Translations under genes and position numbers: made by a program
The notes under the pieces: generated by a model
The model's input: only the letters and a program-made list of their open reading frames with translations
Told to the model about the DNA's origin: nothing
Databases searched by the model: none
From: Streptomyces beigongshangae
GTDB lineage: Bacteria; Actinomycetota; Actinomycetes; Streptomycetales; Streptomycetaceae
DNA length: 64,000 nt
Reading direction: 5' to 3'
Assembly (NCBI RefSeq): GCF_019710745.1
Contig: NZ_JAHKJW010000011.1
Coordinates: 1 to 64,000 of the forward strand
Shown here: positions 40,199-48,466 of the stretch, piece by piece
Layout: each line of letters opens with the position of its first letter
How positions within the stretch are numbered: position 1 is the stretch's first letter

Positions 40199-40729
40199 TC
40201 ACCAACCTACCGTCAACTTCCTTTTACGGCGGGCAAGTTGCAGGGGCGGCAGGTCTGTGGCGCGGACGGCGGGAGTGGGGCGCCCGATGTCGACGGGGAC
40301 CACGGGGACGTGCTGGCCGAGGGTGCGGAACGCACGGGCGTAGGCATCGGCCGCCTCGGCGCCCTCGGGGTCCGCGACGCGCCCGGAGTCCGGCCCGGAG
40401 TCCGTCAGATGGAGGAGCGCGCCGTCCCGTTCGGCGACGGCCTCCGCGAAGTCGAGCGCCTGGATCCAGGTCACCCGCGACTGCCCGCGGCGCAGCGGCC
40501 CGTAGACGAGTTCGTGGACGACGCCGCCGTCCACGGCCAGCAGGCCGGGGGCGGCGAGGATTTCACGGTAGGGGCGGGTCGGGTCCAGGTGGTGCAGCTG
40601 TCCCCGGAAGCGCCGGACCAGGAAGCCGCCGCGGGCCAGCTCGGCGAGGACCGGGTCCCGGCAGATGCCGTCGGGGCCCTCGACGACCAGCGTCCGGCAC
40701 CGGGTGACGGCCTCGTGGAGTGTGTGCAT
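40199..40729 (-). CDS. Degenerate thymidylate-kinase-like protein
   Basis: 176 aa cytosolic. The N-terminus LVVEGPDGICRDPVLAELARGGF aligns with the P-loop region of thymidylate kinase-like enzymes (EGxDGxGKST), but the G-K-S/T is replaced by I-C-R-D. Downstream LLAVDGGVVHELVYGPLRRGQSRVTWIQALDFAEAVAERDGALLHL follows the D-R-x-x-x-S-E-x-V-Y-G-x-x-x-R pattern of phage and actinobacterial dTMP-kinase-like proteins. The catalytic Lys and Ser/Thr are missing, so phosphate transfer is unlikely and a binding or regulatory role is inferred. Lies between the methyltransferase and the DUF397/XRE pair. Confidence 0.75.
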   Translation of the reverse strand: MHTLHEAVTRCRTLVVEGPDGICRDPVLAELARGGFLVRRFRGQLHHLDPTRPYREILAAPGLLAVDGGVVHELVYGPLRRGQSRVTWIQALDFAEAVAERDGALLHLTDSGPDSGRVADPEGAEAADAYARAFRTLGQHVPVVPVDIGRPTPAVRATDLPPLQLARRKRKLTVGW

Positions 40730-40863
40730 GACACTCCCTCCGGGGCGGCCGACTTCTCAGTGTGACCGGACGACCCGCACGGCGGGAGTGTGCGTGCGGG
40801 TTGTCCGGTTGTGCGGTCGTAGTGATGGACGTCTGTACGACCGCGGTGGCGCCACGAGGCGGG

Positions 40864-41109
40864 TCAGGCGACGAGGAAGTCGGCCTGGCCGGACTTCGCG
40901 CCCGCCAGGAACGCGACCATCTCGTCCCTGCTGTAGACCAGCGCGGGCCCGTCCGGGTCCTTGGACTGGCGGAAGGCGACGCTTCCGTCGGGCAGCCGCT
41001 TGGCCTCGACGCAGCTGCCGCCGTTGGTGCCGCTCCAGGGCTTCTCCCAGCCCTCGGTTCCCAGCTCGACGGCGGACACGCCGCCGGGGAAGGGGTTCGT
41101 GGAGGTCAT
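40864..41109 (-). CDS. DUF397 domain protein
   Basis: 81 aa. DUF397 signature: GWEKPWSGTNGGSCVEAKRLPDGSVAFRQSKDPDGPALVYSRDEMVAFLAGAKSG. These small proteins pair with Scr1/XRE-type regulators (BldB/AbaA-like and whiJ-like systems) and modulate development or antibiotic production. ATG 41109 is 3 bp after the stop of the XRE gene, so the two are an operon. Confidence 0.92.
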   Translation of the reverse strand: MTSTNPFPGGVSAVELGTEGWEKPWSGTNGGSCVEAKRLPDGSVAFRQSKDPDGPALVYSRDEMVAFLAGAKSGQADFLVA

Positions 41110-41112
41110 GGC

Positions 41113-41979
41113 TCACAACTCCTTACGCAGTTCACCCAGGATGGTCCTGGTCCGGTCGACCGGTTCCGCCTGCACGGACATCCGGTCCAGCACTTCGAGG
41201 TACGTCACGACGTCGGCGGGCTGGTCGACGTAGACCGAGCCGGCGAGGCTCTCGGTGTAGACGACGTCGGGGAGTTCGGAGAAACCGAAGCGGAAGTAGT
41301 GGAACGGGCCGAACGCGCCGGGATGCGCGCCCACCGAGAAGCGCAGCACCTGGATCCGGACCTTCGGCATGTCCAGGGACTCGGCCAGGCGGTCGATCTG
41401 GGCCCGCATCACCTCGGCCCCGCCCACCGGCCGCCGCAGCACCGTCTCGTCCAGGATGGCCCAGACGGCCGGCGCGTCGGGTTTGGCGAGCAGGTCCTGG
41501 CGCCTGAGGCGCAGGTCGACGCGGCGGTCGATCTCCTCCTTGGTCTCGTTGGGGAAACCGGTGCGCAGCAGCGCGGCCGCGTAGTCGTGCGTCTGCAGCA
41601 GGCCCGGCACGTAGTGGGGTTCGTAGAGCCGGATGACGCCGGCCTCGCTCTCCAGGCTCACGTACGCCCTGAACCACTCCGGGAGCACGTCGCGGTAGGA
41701 GTACCACCAGCCGGGCCGGTTGGCCTCCCTGGCCATCGAGAGGAAGTCGTCCACCTCCGGGGAGGGGACCCCGTAGGCGCGCAGCAGCTCCTTCACGTAG
41801 GGGATGCGGAGGCCGACCTCGGCCTTCTCCATCCGGCGGACCGTCAGAGGCGTCACCTCTATGGTCCGCGCGGCCTCCTCGAAAGAGATTCCGGCCCGCT
41901 CCCGCAGATGGCGCAGCCGCTTCCCGAGAACCATCCGCAGGACGGTCGGCGCGCTGCCGCCCGAGCGGTTGTCGCTCAC
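41113..41979 (-). CDS. XRE/Scr1-family helix-turn-helix regulator (DUF5753)
   Basis: 288 aa. The N-terminal HTH (about 18-75) has LGKRLRHLRERAGISFEEAARTIEVTPLTVRRMEKAEVGLR. The C-terminal DUF5753 domain (about 95-280) has EAGVIRLYEPHYVPGLLQTHDYAAALL and RVDLRLRRQDLL. Such proteins act with a DUF397 partner encoded directly downstream. GGGAGGTA sets GTG 41979. The inverted repeat TTCTGA-N5-TCAGAA 79 bp upstream is a candidate autoregulatory operator. Confidence 0.93.
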   Translation of the reverse strand: MSDNRSGGSAPTVLRMVLGKRLRHLRERAGISFEEAARTIEVTPLTVRRMEKAEVGLRIPYVKELLRAYGVPSPEVDDFLSMAREANRPGWWYSYRDVLPEWFRAYVSLESEAGVIRLYEPHYVPGLLQTHDYAAALLRTGFPNETKEEIDRRVDLRLRRQDLLAKPDAPAVWAILDETVLRRPVGGAEVMRAQIDRLAESLDMPKVRIQVLRFSVGAHPGAFGPFHYFRFGFSELPDVVYTESLAGSVYVDQPADVVTYLEVLDRMSVQAEPVDRTRTILGELRKEL

Positions 41980-42057
41980 GTCCTACCTCCCGACAGCGGC
42001 CGTCACAGCGAGCAGTGTGCCACGGGGTCGCCGACACAGACAGGGCCGTGCGGATCG

Positions 42058-42074
42058 TTCTGAAATTATCAGAA
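42058..42074. promoter_or_regulatory. Inverted-repeat operator candidate between XRE and NsdA-like genes
   Basis: TTCTGA AATTA TCAGAA, a perfect 6-bp inverted repeat in the 246-bp divergent spacer. On the minus strand the centre contains GATAAT, a good -10 for the XRE gene, so a bound repressor would occlude it. In this GC background such a block of AT bases is conspicuous. Confidence 0.55.
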
Positions 42075-42225
42075 TGCTTGTTGCGGGTTGAGTGCGTACG
42101 CAATCATAGGGACCGAGTGATCTGGCGCACAGCCCGGTGGCTTCGGCGCAACGGCGCCGGACGGCAGCGGGACTGACGTCGCGCCAGGTCGGGCGAGCCC
42201 GCACGGCACCACGAGCGAGACCTGG

Positions 42226-43638
42226 ATGGCCACCGTGAGCGACGGACGACCGAGGAACCCGGGTAAGGCTCCCGCCGGGGCCAACAAGGCACTGGCGGCC
42301 GCGCTCGGGGAAGCCGGCTGCTCCTACGCCTCGCTCGCCCTGCGCGTCAACGAACTGGGGCGCCGGCAGGGCACGGAGTCCAACTACGACAAGGCGTCGG
42401 TCACCCGCTGGCTGAACGGACAGCAACCACGGGGCAGTACACCGGAGCTGATCGCCGCCGTCCTGTCCGAGCGGCTCGGTCTGCCCGTCTCGCCCACGGA
42501 CCTGGGCTTCCTGCCCGAGCAGCAGCGTCCGGTGGTGGGCAGGGCACTCGCCTACCGCGAGGACCTGGCGGACACCCTGCACATCCTGGCCGAGCTCGGC
42601 TCCACGGACATCGCGCGCCGTACGCTCCTCGGTACGGTCCCCTTCGTCGCGGGCGCCCTGCTGAACCCCCAGCGGGAGTGGCTGCTCTGGCTGGTCGAGA
42701 GCCCCGAGGCGGTCCGCCTCGACCCGGTGACCGACGGGGGACCGGTCGAGCAGGTGCACGCCATGATCGGCATGTTCGACCAGATGGACAACCACTTCGG
42801 CGGCGGAGGGGTGCGCACCAGCATCGTGCACTACCTGTGCACCGAGGTCGTCCCCATGCTGCAGCGCCGCGGCACGCCCCCGTACCAGCAGCGCCTGCTG
42901 TTCGCCGCGGCGGCCCGCCTCGCCGCGATGGCCGGCTGGAGCTCGTACGACGCGGGGGAGTACGGACTGGCGCAGCGCTACATGATCCAGGCGCTGCGGC
43001 TCTGCGCGGAGGGCCGGGACCGGGTGCTGGGCGGGCAGATCCTGGCCGGTCTCTCCCACCTGGCCACCGGGCTCGGCAGCCCGGACGAGGGGGTGGCGCT
43101 GGCCCGGGCGGGCATCGCCACCGCAAAGGACTCGGGCAGCCCGCTCGGCCTGATGCGGCTGTACGCGATGGCGGCGCGCGGCCACGCGGCGCGCAACCGC
43201 GTCGAGGAGACGACCGAGGCCCTCCGGCAGGCGGAGCGGCACCTGGACGCGAGCCGGGGGGCGGCGCAGGAGTCCGTCTGGGTCCGCTACCTGGACCACC
43301 ACTACCTCCAGGCCGAATCCGCCCTCTGCTTCCGGGACCTCGGCCTGGCCGCGCAGGCGGAGCGCACGGCCGGGGAGTCCGTCGTCGCCAACGCGGACCG
43401 GCGCAGGCGCCAGGCCATCAGCCGCTCCGTGCTGGCGACCGCGCACCTGCAGCAGAACCGGCTCGACGAGGCCATCGGCACGGCGACCGAGGCGCTGAAC
43501 GCCCTGAGCACGGTGCACAGCGAGCGTTCCGTCCAGGCCCTGCGCGACTTCCGCACCCGGCTGGCCCCCAGCCGCCACGAGCCGCTGGTCCAGGAGTTCG
43601 AACGCAGGTCCCGTCCCGTGCTGGGCGCCGTGGCATGA
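42226..43638 (+). CDS. NsdA-like TPR regulatory protein
   Basis: 470 aa. An N-terminal HTH-like segment (about 18-90; LAAALGEAGCSYASLALRVNELG, SVTRWLNGQQPRGSTPELIAAVLSERLG) is followed by RRTLLGTVPFVAGALL and a helical TPR array (about 180-440; LRQAERHLDASRGAAQESVW, LDEAIGTATEALNALSTVH). This layout matches NsdA and related Streptomyces proteins that repress differentiation and antibiotic production. The orthology to NsdA itself is not shown. ATG 42226 or the in-frame GTG 42235 may start; no strong ribosome-binding site is visible. Divergent from the XRE gene across the operator candidate. Confidence 0.88.
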   Translation: MATVSDGRPRNPGKAPAGANKALAAALGEAGCSYASLALRVNELGRRQGTESNYDKASVTRWLNGQQPRGSTPELIAAVLSERLGLPVSPTDLGFLPEQQRPVVGRALAYREDLADTLHILAELGSTDIARRTLLGTVPFVAGALLNPQREWLLWLVESPEAVRLDPVTDGGPVEQVHAMIGMFDQMDNHFGGGGVRTSIVHYLCTEVVPMLQRRGTPPYQQRLLFAAAARLAAMAGWSSYDAGEYGLAQRYMIQALRLCAEGRDRVLGGQILAGLSHLATGLGSPDEGVALARAGIATAKDSGSPLGLMRLYAMAARGHAARNRVEETTEALRQAERHLDASRGAAQESVWVRYLDHHYLQAESALCFRDLGLAAQAERTAGESVVANADRRRRQAISRSVLATAHLQQNRLDEAIGTATEALNALSTVHSERSVQALRDFRTRLAPSRHEPLVQEFERRSRPVLGAVA

Positions 43639-43673
43639 GGCCCGGCCCGGGGACGGCCCGCTCGCACGACGGC

Positions 43674-44519
43674 TCAGTAGCCGTCGGGGGAGGGCGCGTT
43701 CTGGGCCCGGTCGACGGGCAGGTTGGCCCCCGAGATCCCGCTCGACGCGTCGGACAGCAGGAACGCCACCACGCGCGCCACCTCCTGCGGCGCGACCGGT
43801 CCGCCGCCCGGCAGCTCCGTCCGGACGAAGGCGGCGAAGGCCTCGGGCTCCCGCGTCCGCATCCGGTCCCAGCGGCGGCCCGGGACGAGCATCGATCCCG
43901 GCGAGACGGCGTTCACCCGGATCCCGTCGGGGCCGAGTTCACGGGCCAGCGAGGCGGCCAGGTGGATCTGGGCGGCCTTCGCGCTCCCGTACTGGGCGTC
44001 CGGACCCGGCTTCCAGCCGGAGATGGAGGAGACGACCACGACCGAGCCGCCGCCCGCCGTCCGCAGCGGGGGGACCGCGGCCCGCACCAGACGCGCGGTG
44101 TGTCCGACGTTCAGCTCCCAGGTCGCGGCCCAGTCCGCGGCGTCCGTCCGCTCCAGACCCCGCCCGCGGGAACCGCCCGCGGACGCCACCACCCCGTCCA
44201 GGCCGCCGAAACGCCGTGCCGCGGCGGCGACGAAGCCCTCCAGCCGCTCGGGCGCGGTGACGTCCAGCGCCCGGGTGAACAACTGCCCGGAGCCCGGGGA
44301 GGCCAGCGACTTCCGCAGCACGTCGAGGTCCTCCGCCGTGCGGGCGCAGGTCGCCACCCGGGCGCCCTCGGCCGCCAGCAGCCGCACGATCTGCTCGCCG
44401 AGTCCGCGTGTACCGCCGGTGACCAGCACACGTCTGCCGCTCAGCCCGAACAGACCGCGGGCGGAACGCCCGCGGTCCACGGCCCGGCCGCCACCCGCAT
44501 CGCTCACGCGATCGAACAT
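43674..44519 (-). CDS. Short-chain dehydrogenase/reductase (SDR)
   Basis: 281 aa, NAD(P)-dependent. Classical SDR motifs are present: VLVTGGTRGLG (TGxxxGxG), NNAG equivalent at VVASAGGS, the catalytic Ser in VVVVSSISG, YGSAK (Tyr-x-x-x-Lys) and NAVSPGSM. It has a longer N-terminus than usual (FDRVSDAGGGRAVDRGRSARGLFGL). Start ATG 44519 is used; GTG 44507 downstream is an alternative with TATGTT 7 nt upstream (leaderless option). Substrate unknown. Divergent from the RsbW-like gene at 44652. Confidence 0.9.
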   Translation of the reverse strand: MFDRVSDAGGGRAVDRGRSARGLFGLSGRRVLVTGGTRGLGEQIVRLLAAEGARVATCARTAEDLDVLRKSLASPGSGQLFTRALDVTAPERLEGFVAAAARRFGGLDGVVASAGGSRGRGLERTDAADWAATWELNVGHTARLVRAAVPPLRTAGGGSVVVVSSISGWKPGPDAQYGSAKAAQIHLAASLARELGPDGIRVNAVSPGSMLVPGRRWDRMRTREPEAFAAFVRTELPGGGPVAPQEVARVVAFLLSDASSGISGANLPVDRAQNAPSPDGY

Positions 44520-44651
44520 ACATGTCACACCACTACGCGGCTGCAACCGGACAACCTCCGCACCCCCTGGCCGTCCCACCCGTCCGCGGGGTTGGCTGCA
44601 CGAGCAGCTGCCCAGACCCCGCCCACCCGTGCTGCACACGAAGGAGGCACG

Positions 44652-45212
44652 ATGACGGCATTCCGTGCGGACCGCCGCCCGCCGTCACCCTCACTGGCGG
44701 ACGCCACGGATCCCGACGCGCCCTCCGTTCCCGTCTGGACCGCCGAGAGCGCCCGGACGGTGGCCGTCACCCCCGCGGCCCCGGCCCCTCCCGCCCCGGC
44801 GAACGGCCCCAGGGTCTTCCGCGCCGTGGTGCCCGCCCAGCCTTCACGTGCCTCCGGCGTGCGCCGCATGGTCGCCGGACAGCTCGCGCACTGCCCGCTG
44901 TCCGAGGAACTGCTCGACAACGCGGTCCTGGCGACCGACGAGCTGTTCGCCAACGCCGTCAGGCACGGCAGCCGGGGCCCCGCCGACACGGTCACGATCA
45001 GTGTCGAGTACACCGGTCACGGGGTGCGCGTCACGATCGCCGACCGCTCCACCGAACTGCCGCGCCACTGCACGGCGGGCACGGCGGAGGAGTCCGGACG
45101 CGGACTCGCCATAGTGGCCGTGCTGACCGACGACTGGGGTGTCCTACCGCCCGAGCCCGGAGAGAGGGGCAAACGGGTGTGGTTCTCGCTGGACGTACGG
45201 GCGGAGCCGTGA
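44652..45212 (+). CDS. RsbW-type ATP-binding anti-sigma-factor-like kinase
   Basis: 186 aa. A Pro/Ala-rich N-terminal 50 residues precede an HATPase_c domain (about 55-183). The N-box is LATDELFANAVRHGSRG (Asn), the G1 segment VTIADRST is partial, and the lid ESGRGLAIVAVLTDDWGV and C-terminal GKRVWFSLDV are present. It should bind ATP and phosphorylate a STAS protein or sequester a sigma factor. AAGGAGGC precedes ATG 44652. The 3' end overlaps the next gene as GTGA. Confidence 0.92.
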   Translation: MTAFRADRRPPSPSLADATDPDAPSVPVWTAESARTVAVTPAAPAPPAPANGPRVFRAVVPAQPSRASGVRRMVAGQLAHCPLSEELLDNAVLATDELFANAVRHGSRGPADTVTISVEYTGHGVRVTIADRSTELPRHCTAGTAEESGRGLAIVAVLTDDWGVLPPEPGERGKRVWFSLDVRAEP

Positions 45213-45967
45213 CCGGTCCGGGCGACACGGCCCGCCTCGCGCGCACCGGCGCGCGGGGGGACGCACGCACGGGGTCCCCCCGCCGGGCCGACGAGGGACG
45301 GGCCGGCCCGGAGCGCGCCGAGCGGGGCCGCACGGAGCAGGACCGCGCAGAGCGGGACCGTACGGGACAGGACCGGGCGGGAGGGGGCCGGGCGGGAGGG
45401 GGCCGGGCGGAACGGTCCTGTACGGGGCCTGCGCACGGCGTGGCCCCGGAGGGCCGCCCGGCCGTGCTGCCGGCGCTCGCGTCCGCCCTCGCCCGTGAGC
45501 TGGTCCGCCGCGTGGAGGAGGACCACCGGGCGACCGCGGAAGCGTACGGCAGTCCCACACCGGCCGCGCGGAACCGCATCGCGCGGTGCCGCGAGGACAA
45601 CGCCGAGGCGCTGCGGACGATCGTCGGGCGCCATTCCTGGCCGGCCGCCGACCTGGTCGGGACGCCCGCCTCCACGGCGGCCCTGATGATCCTGCTGCAC
45701 GCGCCCGACCTCGACTTCCAGCTCGCCTGTCGCGACCTGATCGCGCAGGCCGTGGCCGACGGGCGCTGCCCGGCGCCGCACCACGCGTACATCGCCGACC
45801 ACTGCGCCGTGGAGCAGGGCCGGCCGCAGTTCTACGGGACCCGCGTCGACCCCGCGACCCTCCGCCCGTACCCGGTCCGCCGGCCCGGGACGCTGGACGA
45901 GCGCCGCCGCGACGTCGGGCTGGCCCCCCTCGACGTCCAGATGCGGGCCCTGCGCCCCGGCGGATGA
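45209..45967 (+). CDS. DUF6624-like hypothetical protein
   Basis: 252 aa. The first 85 residues are a low-complexity Arg/Gly/Glu/Asp repeat region (RTEQDRAERDRTGQDRAGGG) from imperfect 15-bp repeats. The C-terminal part (LARELVRRVEEDHRATAEAYG, ARCREDNAEALRTIVGRHSWPAADLVG, DLDFQLACRDLIAQAVADGRC, FYGTRVDPATLRPYPVRRPG) matches the DUF6624 family of unknown function, often stand-alone. GTG 45209 overlaps the TGA of the upstream gene by 4 bp. The upstream GGCGGAG gives a ribosome-binding site. Function unknown. Confidence 0.82.
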   Translation: MTGPGDTARLARTGARGDARTGSPRRADEGRAGPERAERGRTEQDRAERDRTGQDRAGGGRAGGGRAERSCTGPAHGVAPEGRPAVLPALASALARELVRRVEEDHRATAEAYGSPTPAARNRIARCREDNAEALRTIVGRHSWPAADLVGTPASTAALMILLHAPDLDFQLACRDLIAQAVADGRCPAPHHAYIADHCAVEQGRPQFYGTRVDPATLRPYPVRRPGTLDERRRDVGLAPLDVQMRALRPGG

Positions 45968-46005
45968 GGCCGTTGGGCCCGACGGATGAGGCCGTTGGGC
46001 TCGAC

Positions 46006-46044
46006 GGGTGAGGCACCGCCCCGGAGCGGGACGGTGCCTCACCC
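46006..46044. terminator. Bidirectional terminator hairpin
   Basis: 13-bp arms (46006-46018 and 46032-46044, gggtgaggcaccg type) with a 13-nt loop, between convergent genes ending 45967 (+) and 46064 (-). Just upstream, 45963-46005 holds a direct repeat of gatgaggccgttgggc. Confidence 0.8.
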
Positions 46045-46063
46045 GCCGGAAGGACGACAGGAC

Positions 46064-46414
46064 CTAGGGCTCCAGGTGCAGCTCCCGCTCCTGTTCCTGG
46101 TCACCCGGGGCCGTACCGCCCTCCTTGACGTTGAAGGCCGCCGAGAGCGTCTCGTCGGCCCGGCGCACGGCCTCCGGGCTGCCCTGCAGGGTGACGGTGA
46201 CGGACGAGGAGAGCGTGGAGCCGGCGGAGGTCTGCCCGTCGCCGGCCGACGCGTCGCCGTCGAAGGACACCGTGTAGACCGTGGCGCCGTCGTCGCCGGG
46301 CAGGGTGTCCGCCGATCCGAAGACGGGTTCGAGCGTGTGGACGACGGCCCGCGCGTCGGCGGCCGTGCCGCCGGTGAGAGTGAGCGTCAGATCGAGATGC
46401 GTGCCGGACATCAT
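46064..46414 (-). CDS. Small hypothetical protein, alpha/beta
   Basis: 116 aa, soluble, acidic. Visible as THLDLTLTLTGGTAADARAVVHTLEPVFG, then TVYTVSFDGD, SVTVTLQGSPEAVRRADETLSAAF. The two beta-alpha units with alternating pattern suggest a ferredoxin-like or ACT-like fold. No named family recognised. AAGGTGG precedes ATG 46414 by 6 nt; the ATG at 46411 is also possible. Confidence 0.7.
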   Translation of the reverse strand: MMSGTHLDLTLTLTGGTAADARAVVHTLEPVFGSADTLPGDDGATVYTVSFDGDASAGDGQTSAGSTLSSSVTVTLQGSPEAVRRADETLSAAFNVKEGGTAPGDQEQERELHLEP

Positions 46415-46619
46415 GAACAGCCACCTTTGCTTGGACGAATGCGCGCCATCCGCTCGTGTAACCGGTTGCCCCTGCCACAAACGGTGGCGCGGCCCTGCGT
46501 GAGCCTGTCTCCATGACACCGCCATCCCGCGGACCCCGCAGCCGCGGCGGTACGCCCGACCGGGTGGCGGCCGACCCGGAACGGAGGGTTCCGCCGCGGC
46601 CGGCGGCCGGCGGACCCGG

Positions 46620-46994
46620 TCAGCGCAGGGTCCGCGCCCAGTCCGCCGGCACCCGTCCCGCCGGTCCCGGCGAGGGCTGGTCCGCCGGGCGGCTGAGCGG
46701 CGGGGCGAGGTCGGGCCCCGACCCGTACAGCTCGGACGTCCCGAAGTTCCAGAACCAGGTCTCGCCCGGCTCGAAGCTGCGGATCAGGGGGTGACCCGTG
46801 CTCCGGTGGTGGGTCGTGGCGTGCCGGGAGGGGGAGTCGTCGCAGCAGCCGACGTGACCGCACAGGGCGCAGCGCCGCAGATGGAACCACCAGCCGCCCG
46901 CCGCCTCGCACTCGACGCATCCCGTGCCGCTCGGCGGCACGTGCGGGTCGATGCCGTCCGGTCCGTCCGGTCCGTCCGGAAGGGAAGAGGTCAT
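46620..46994 (-). CDS. UBP-type zinc finger protein
   Basis: 124 aa. ZnF_UBP domain (about 22-80): CVECEAAGGWWFHLRRCALCGHVGCCDDSPSRHATTHHRSTGHPLIRSFEPGETWFWNF. The Cys/His ligands for the cross-braced zincs are complete. In eukaryotes this fold binds ubiquitin C-termini; in bacteria its partner is unknown. The ATG at 46994 overlaps the TGA of the histidine kinase gene as ATGA. It is the last gene of the redox-linked operon. Confidence 0.9.
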   Translation of the reverse strand: MTSSLPDGPDGPDGIDPHVPPSGTGCVECEAAGGWWFHLRRCALCGHVGCCDDSPSRHATTHHRSTGHPLIRSFEPGETWFWNFGTSELYGSGPDLAPPLSRPADQPSPGPAGRVPADWARTLR

Positions 46995-48466
46995 GACGTC
47001 TCCTGAGGGGTGTCGGATCGGAGGGCGTCGGGTCCGGTGCCGGCCTCCGCCGCGGTGAGCGGCAGGAAGACCTGGAAACGGGTGTCGCCGGGTACGGAGT
47101 GCACCTGAAGATGCCCGTGGTGCTTGTTCACGACGATGCGCCAGGAGATGTCCAGGCCGAGCCCGGTGCCCTCGCCCACGGGCTTCGTGGTGAAGAACGG
47201 ATCGAAGATCCGGCCGCGGATCTCCTCCGGCACGCCGGGCCCCGTGTCGCGGAACTCGACGAGCAGCTGCTCCCGTTCGAGTGCGGTGCGCACGGTCAGG
47301 GTGCCCTCGCCGCCCATCGCCGAGGCGGCGTTGTCGACGAGGTTCGTCCACACCTGGTTCAGCTCGCCCGGATAGGCGGGGATCCGGGGCAGCGACCGGT
47401 CGTAGTCCTTGACGACCCTGACACCGGGACCGATCTTCCCGGAGAGCATCATCAGCGTGCTGTCCAGCAGTTCGTGCACATCGGCGACCTGGTAGGGCGC
47501 CCGGTCGAGCTGCGAGTACTGCCTGGCCGCGTTCACGAGGTTCGAGACCCGGGTCGTGGAGTCCTCGATCTCGTTCATCAGCAGCTCGGTCTCCACCGTG
47601 TAGTTGAGCCATCTGACGGCGCCTTCGAGCGTCCCCTCGTCCACGGTCGCCGCCACCCGGTCCAGCCAGTCGGTGTCCAGCCCGGCCTGCACGAACGTCG
47701 GCGCGAGCTCCCAGCCGCCCGCGATGCCGTGGTCGTCGAACCAGTCGCCCAGGGCGTCCTCGCGGTCGGCGGCCTCCAGCGGGGACAGCGGCGTCGCCTT
47801 GGCGACCTGCTCCGCGGTGCGTTCCTGGATCCCGACGAGGGTCTCCAGGGCGTCGCGCGCGTACGGGCCTGCCGCGATCATGCCGAGCTTGTGCCGCATC
47901 CCGGCCACCCGGTCCCGCAGCGCGGACGTGGCGCGGACCGCCGCGGCCGCCGGGTTGTTGAGCTCGTGCGTCAGCCCGGCGGACAGCGAGCCGAGCGCCA
48001 GGAGCCGCTCCCGCTGCCCGACGGTCCGCTGGGTGTTCTGACTACCGAAGAACAGCCCCTCCAGCAGGTGCACGGCCATGGGGAACCACTCCCGCAGGAC
48101 CGCCGAGAACGTCTCGGCGGGCAGGACGAAGAACCGCGAGGGCTCGGTGACCCGCATCGAGCTCTTGTAGAGCGCCTCCTCCGGGGTGTCCAGGTAGGCC
48201 TGCATGGCGCCCGCGTACACCCCGCGCTGGGACGTACGGCTGATCTCCACGTCGTCGCCGCCGACCCGGCGTGACATCACGACCGTGCCCTCCAGGAGCA
48301 CGAAGAAGCAGGTGGCGGGCTCCCCTTCCGCGTACACGGGGCCGGGCTCGAACAGCTCCACCCGGCCCTCGGCGCACAGCCGCCCGAGCTGCGCGTCGTC
48401 CAGCTCCTCGAACAGGAACAGCGTGCTCAGCTCCGTGACGTCGCACGGCATCGGCCGGCCGCTCAC
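46991..48466 (-). CDS. Cyclic-nucleotide-domain histidine kinase
   Basis: 491 aa, no membrane segment. An N-terminal cNMP-binding/Crp-like domain (about 12-135; YAEGEPATCFFVLLEGTVVMSRRVGGDDV, RGVYAGAMQAYL) is followed by a linker and HisKA-type dimerisation helix with AGLTHELNNPAAAAV (phospho-acceptor His167). The HATPase domain has NQVWTNLVDNAASAM (N-box), DTGPGVP (G1), FDPFFTTKPVGEGTGLGLDIS (F/G2). It is a cytosolic sensor kinase. GTG 48466 overlaps the TGA of the upstream flavoprotein gene. Its receiver partner is probably the REC domain of that flavoprotein. Confidence 0.93.
   Translation of the reverse strand: MSGRPMPCDVTELSTLFLFEELDDAQLGRLCAEGRVELFEPGPVYAEGEPATCFFVLLEGTVVMSRRVGGDDVEISRTSQRGVYAGAMQAYLDTPEEALYKSSMRVTEPSRFFVLPAETFSAVLREWFPMAVHLLEGLFFGSQNTQRTVGQRERLLALGSLSAGLTHELNNPAAAAVRATSALRDRVAGMRHKLGMIAAGPYARDALETLVGIQERTAEQVAKATPLSPLEAADREDALGDWFDDHGIAGGWELAPTFVQAGLDTDWLDRVAATVDEGTLEGAVRWLNYTVETELLMNEIEDSTTRVSNLVNAARQYSQLDRAPYQVADVHELLDSTLMMLSGKIGPGVRVVKDYDRSLPRIPAYPGELNQVWTNLVDNAASAMGGEGTLTVRTALEREQLLVEFRDTGPGVPEEIRGRIFDPFFTTKPVGEGTGLGLDISWRIVVNKHHGHLQVHSVPGDTRFQVFLPLTAAEAGTGPDALRSDTPQETS

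Noticed and set aside
44522..45208. Upstream extension of the DUF6624 frame
   Set aside because: It is an alternate frame of the RsbW-like gene; the GTGA overlap at 45209 is the credible start.
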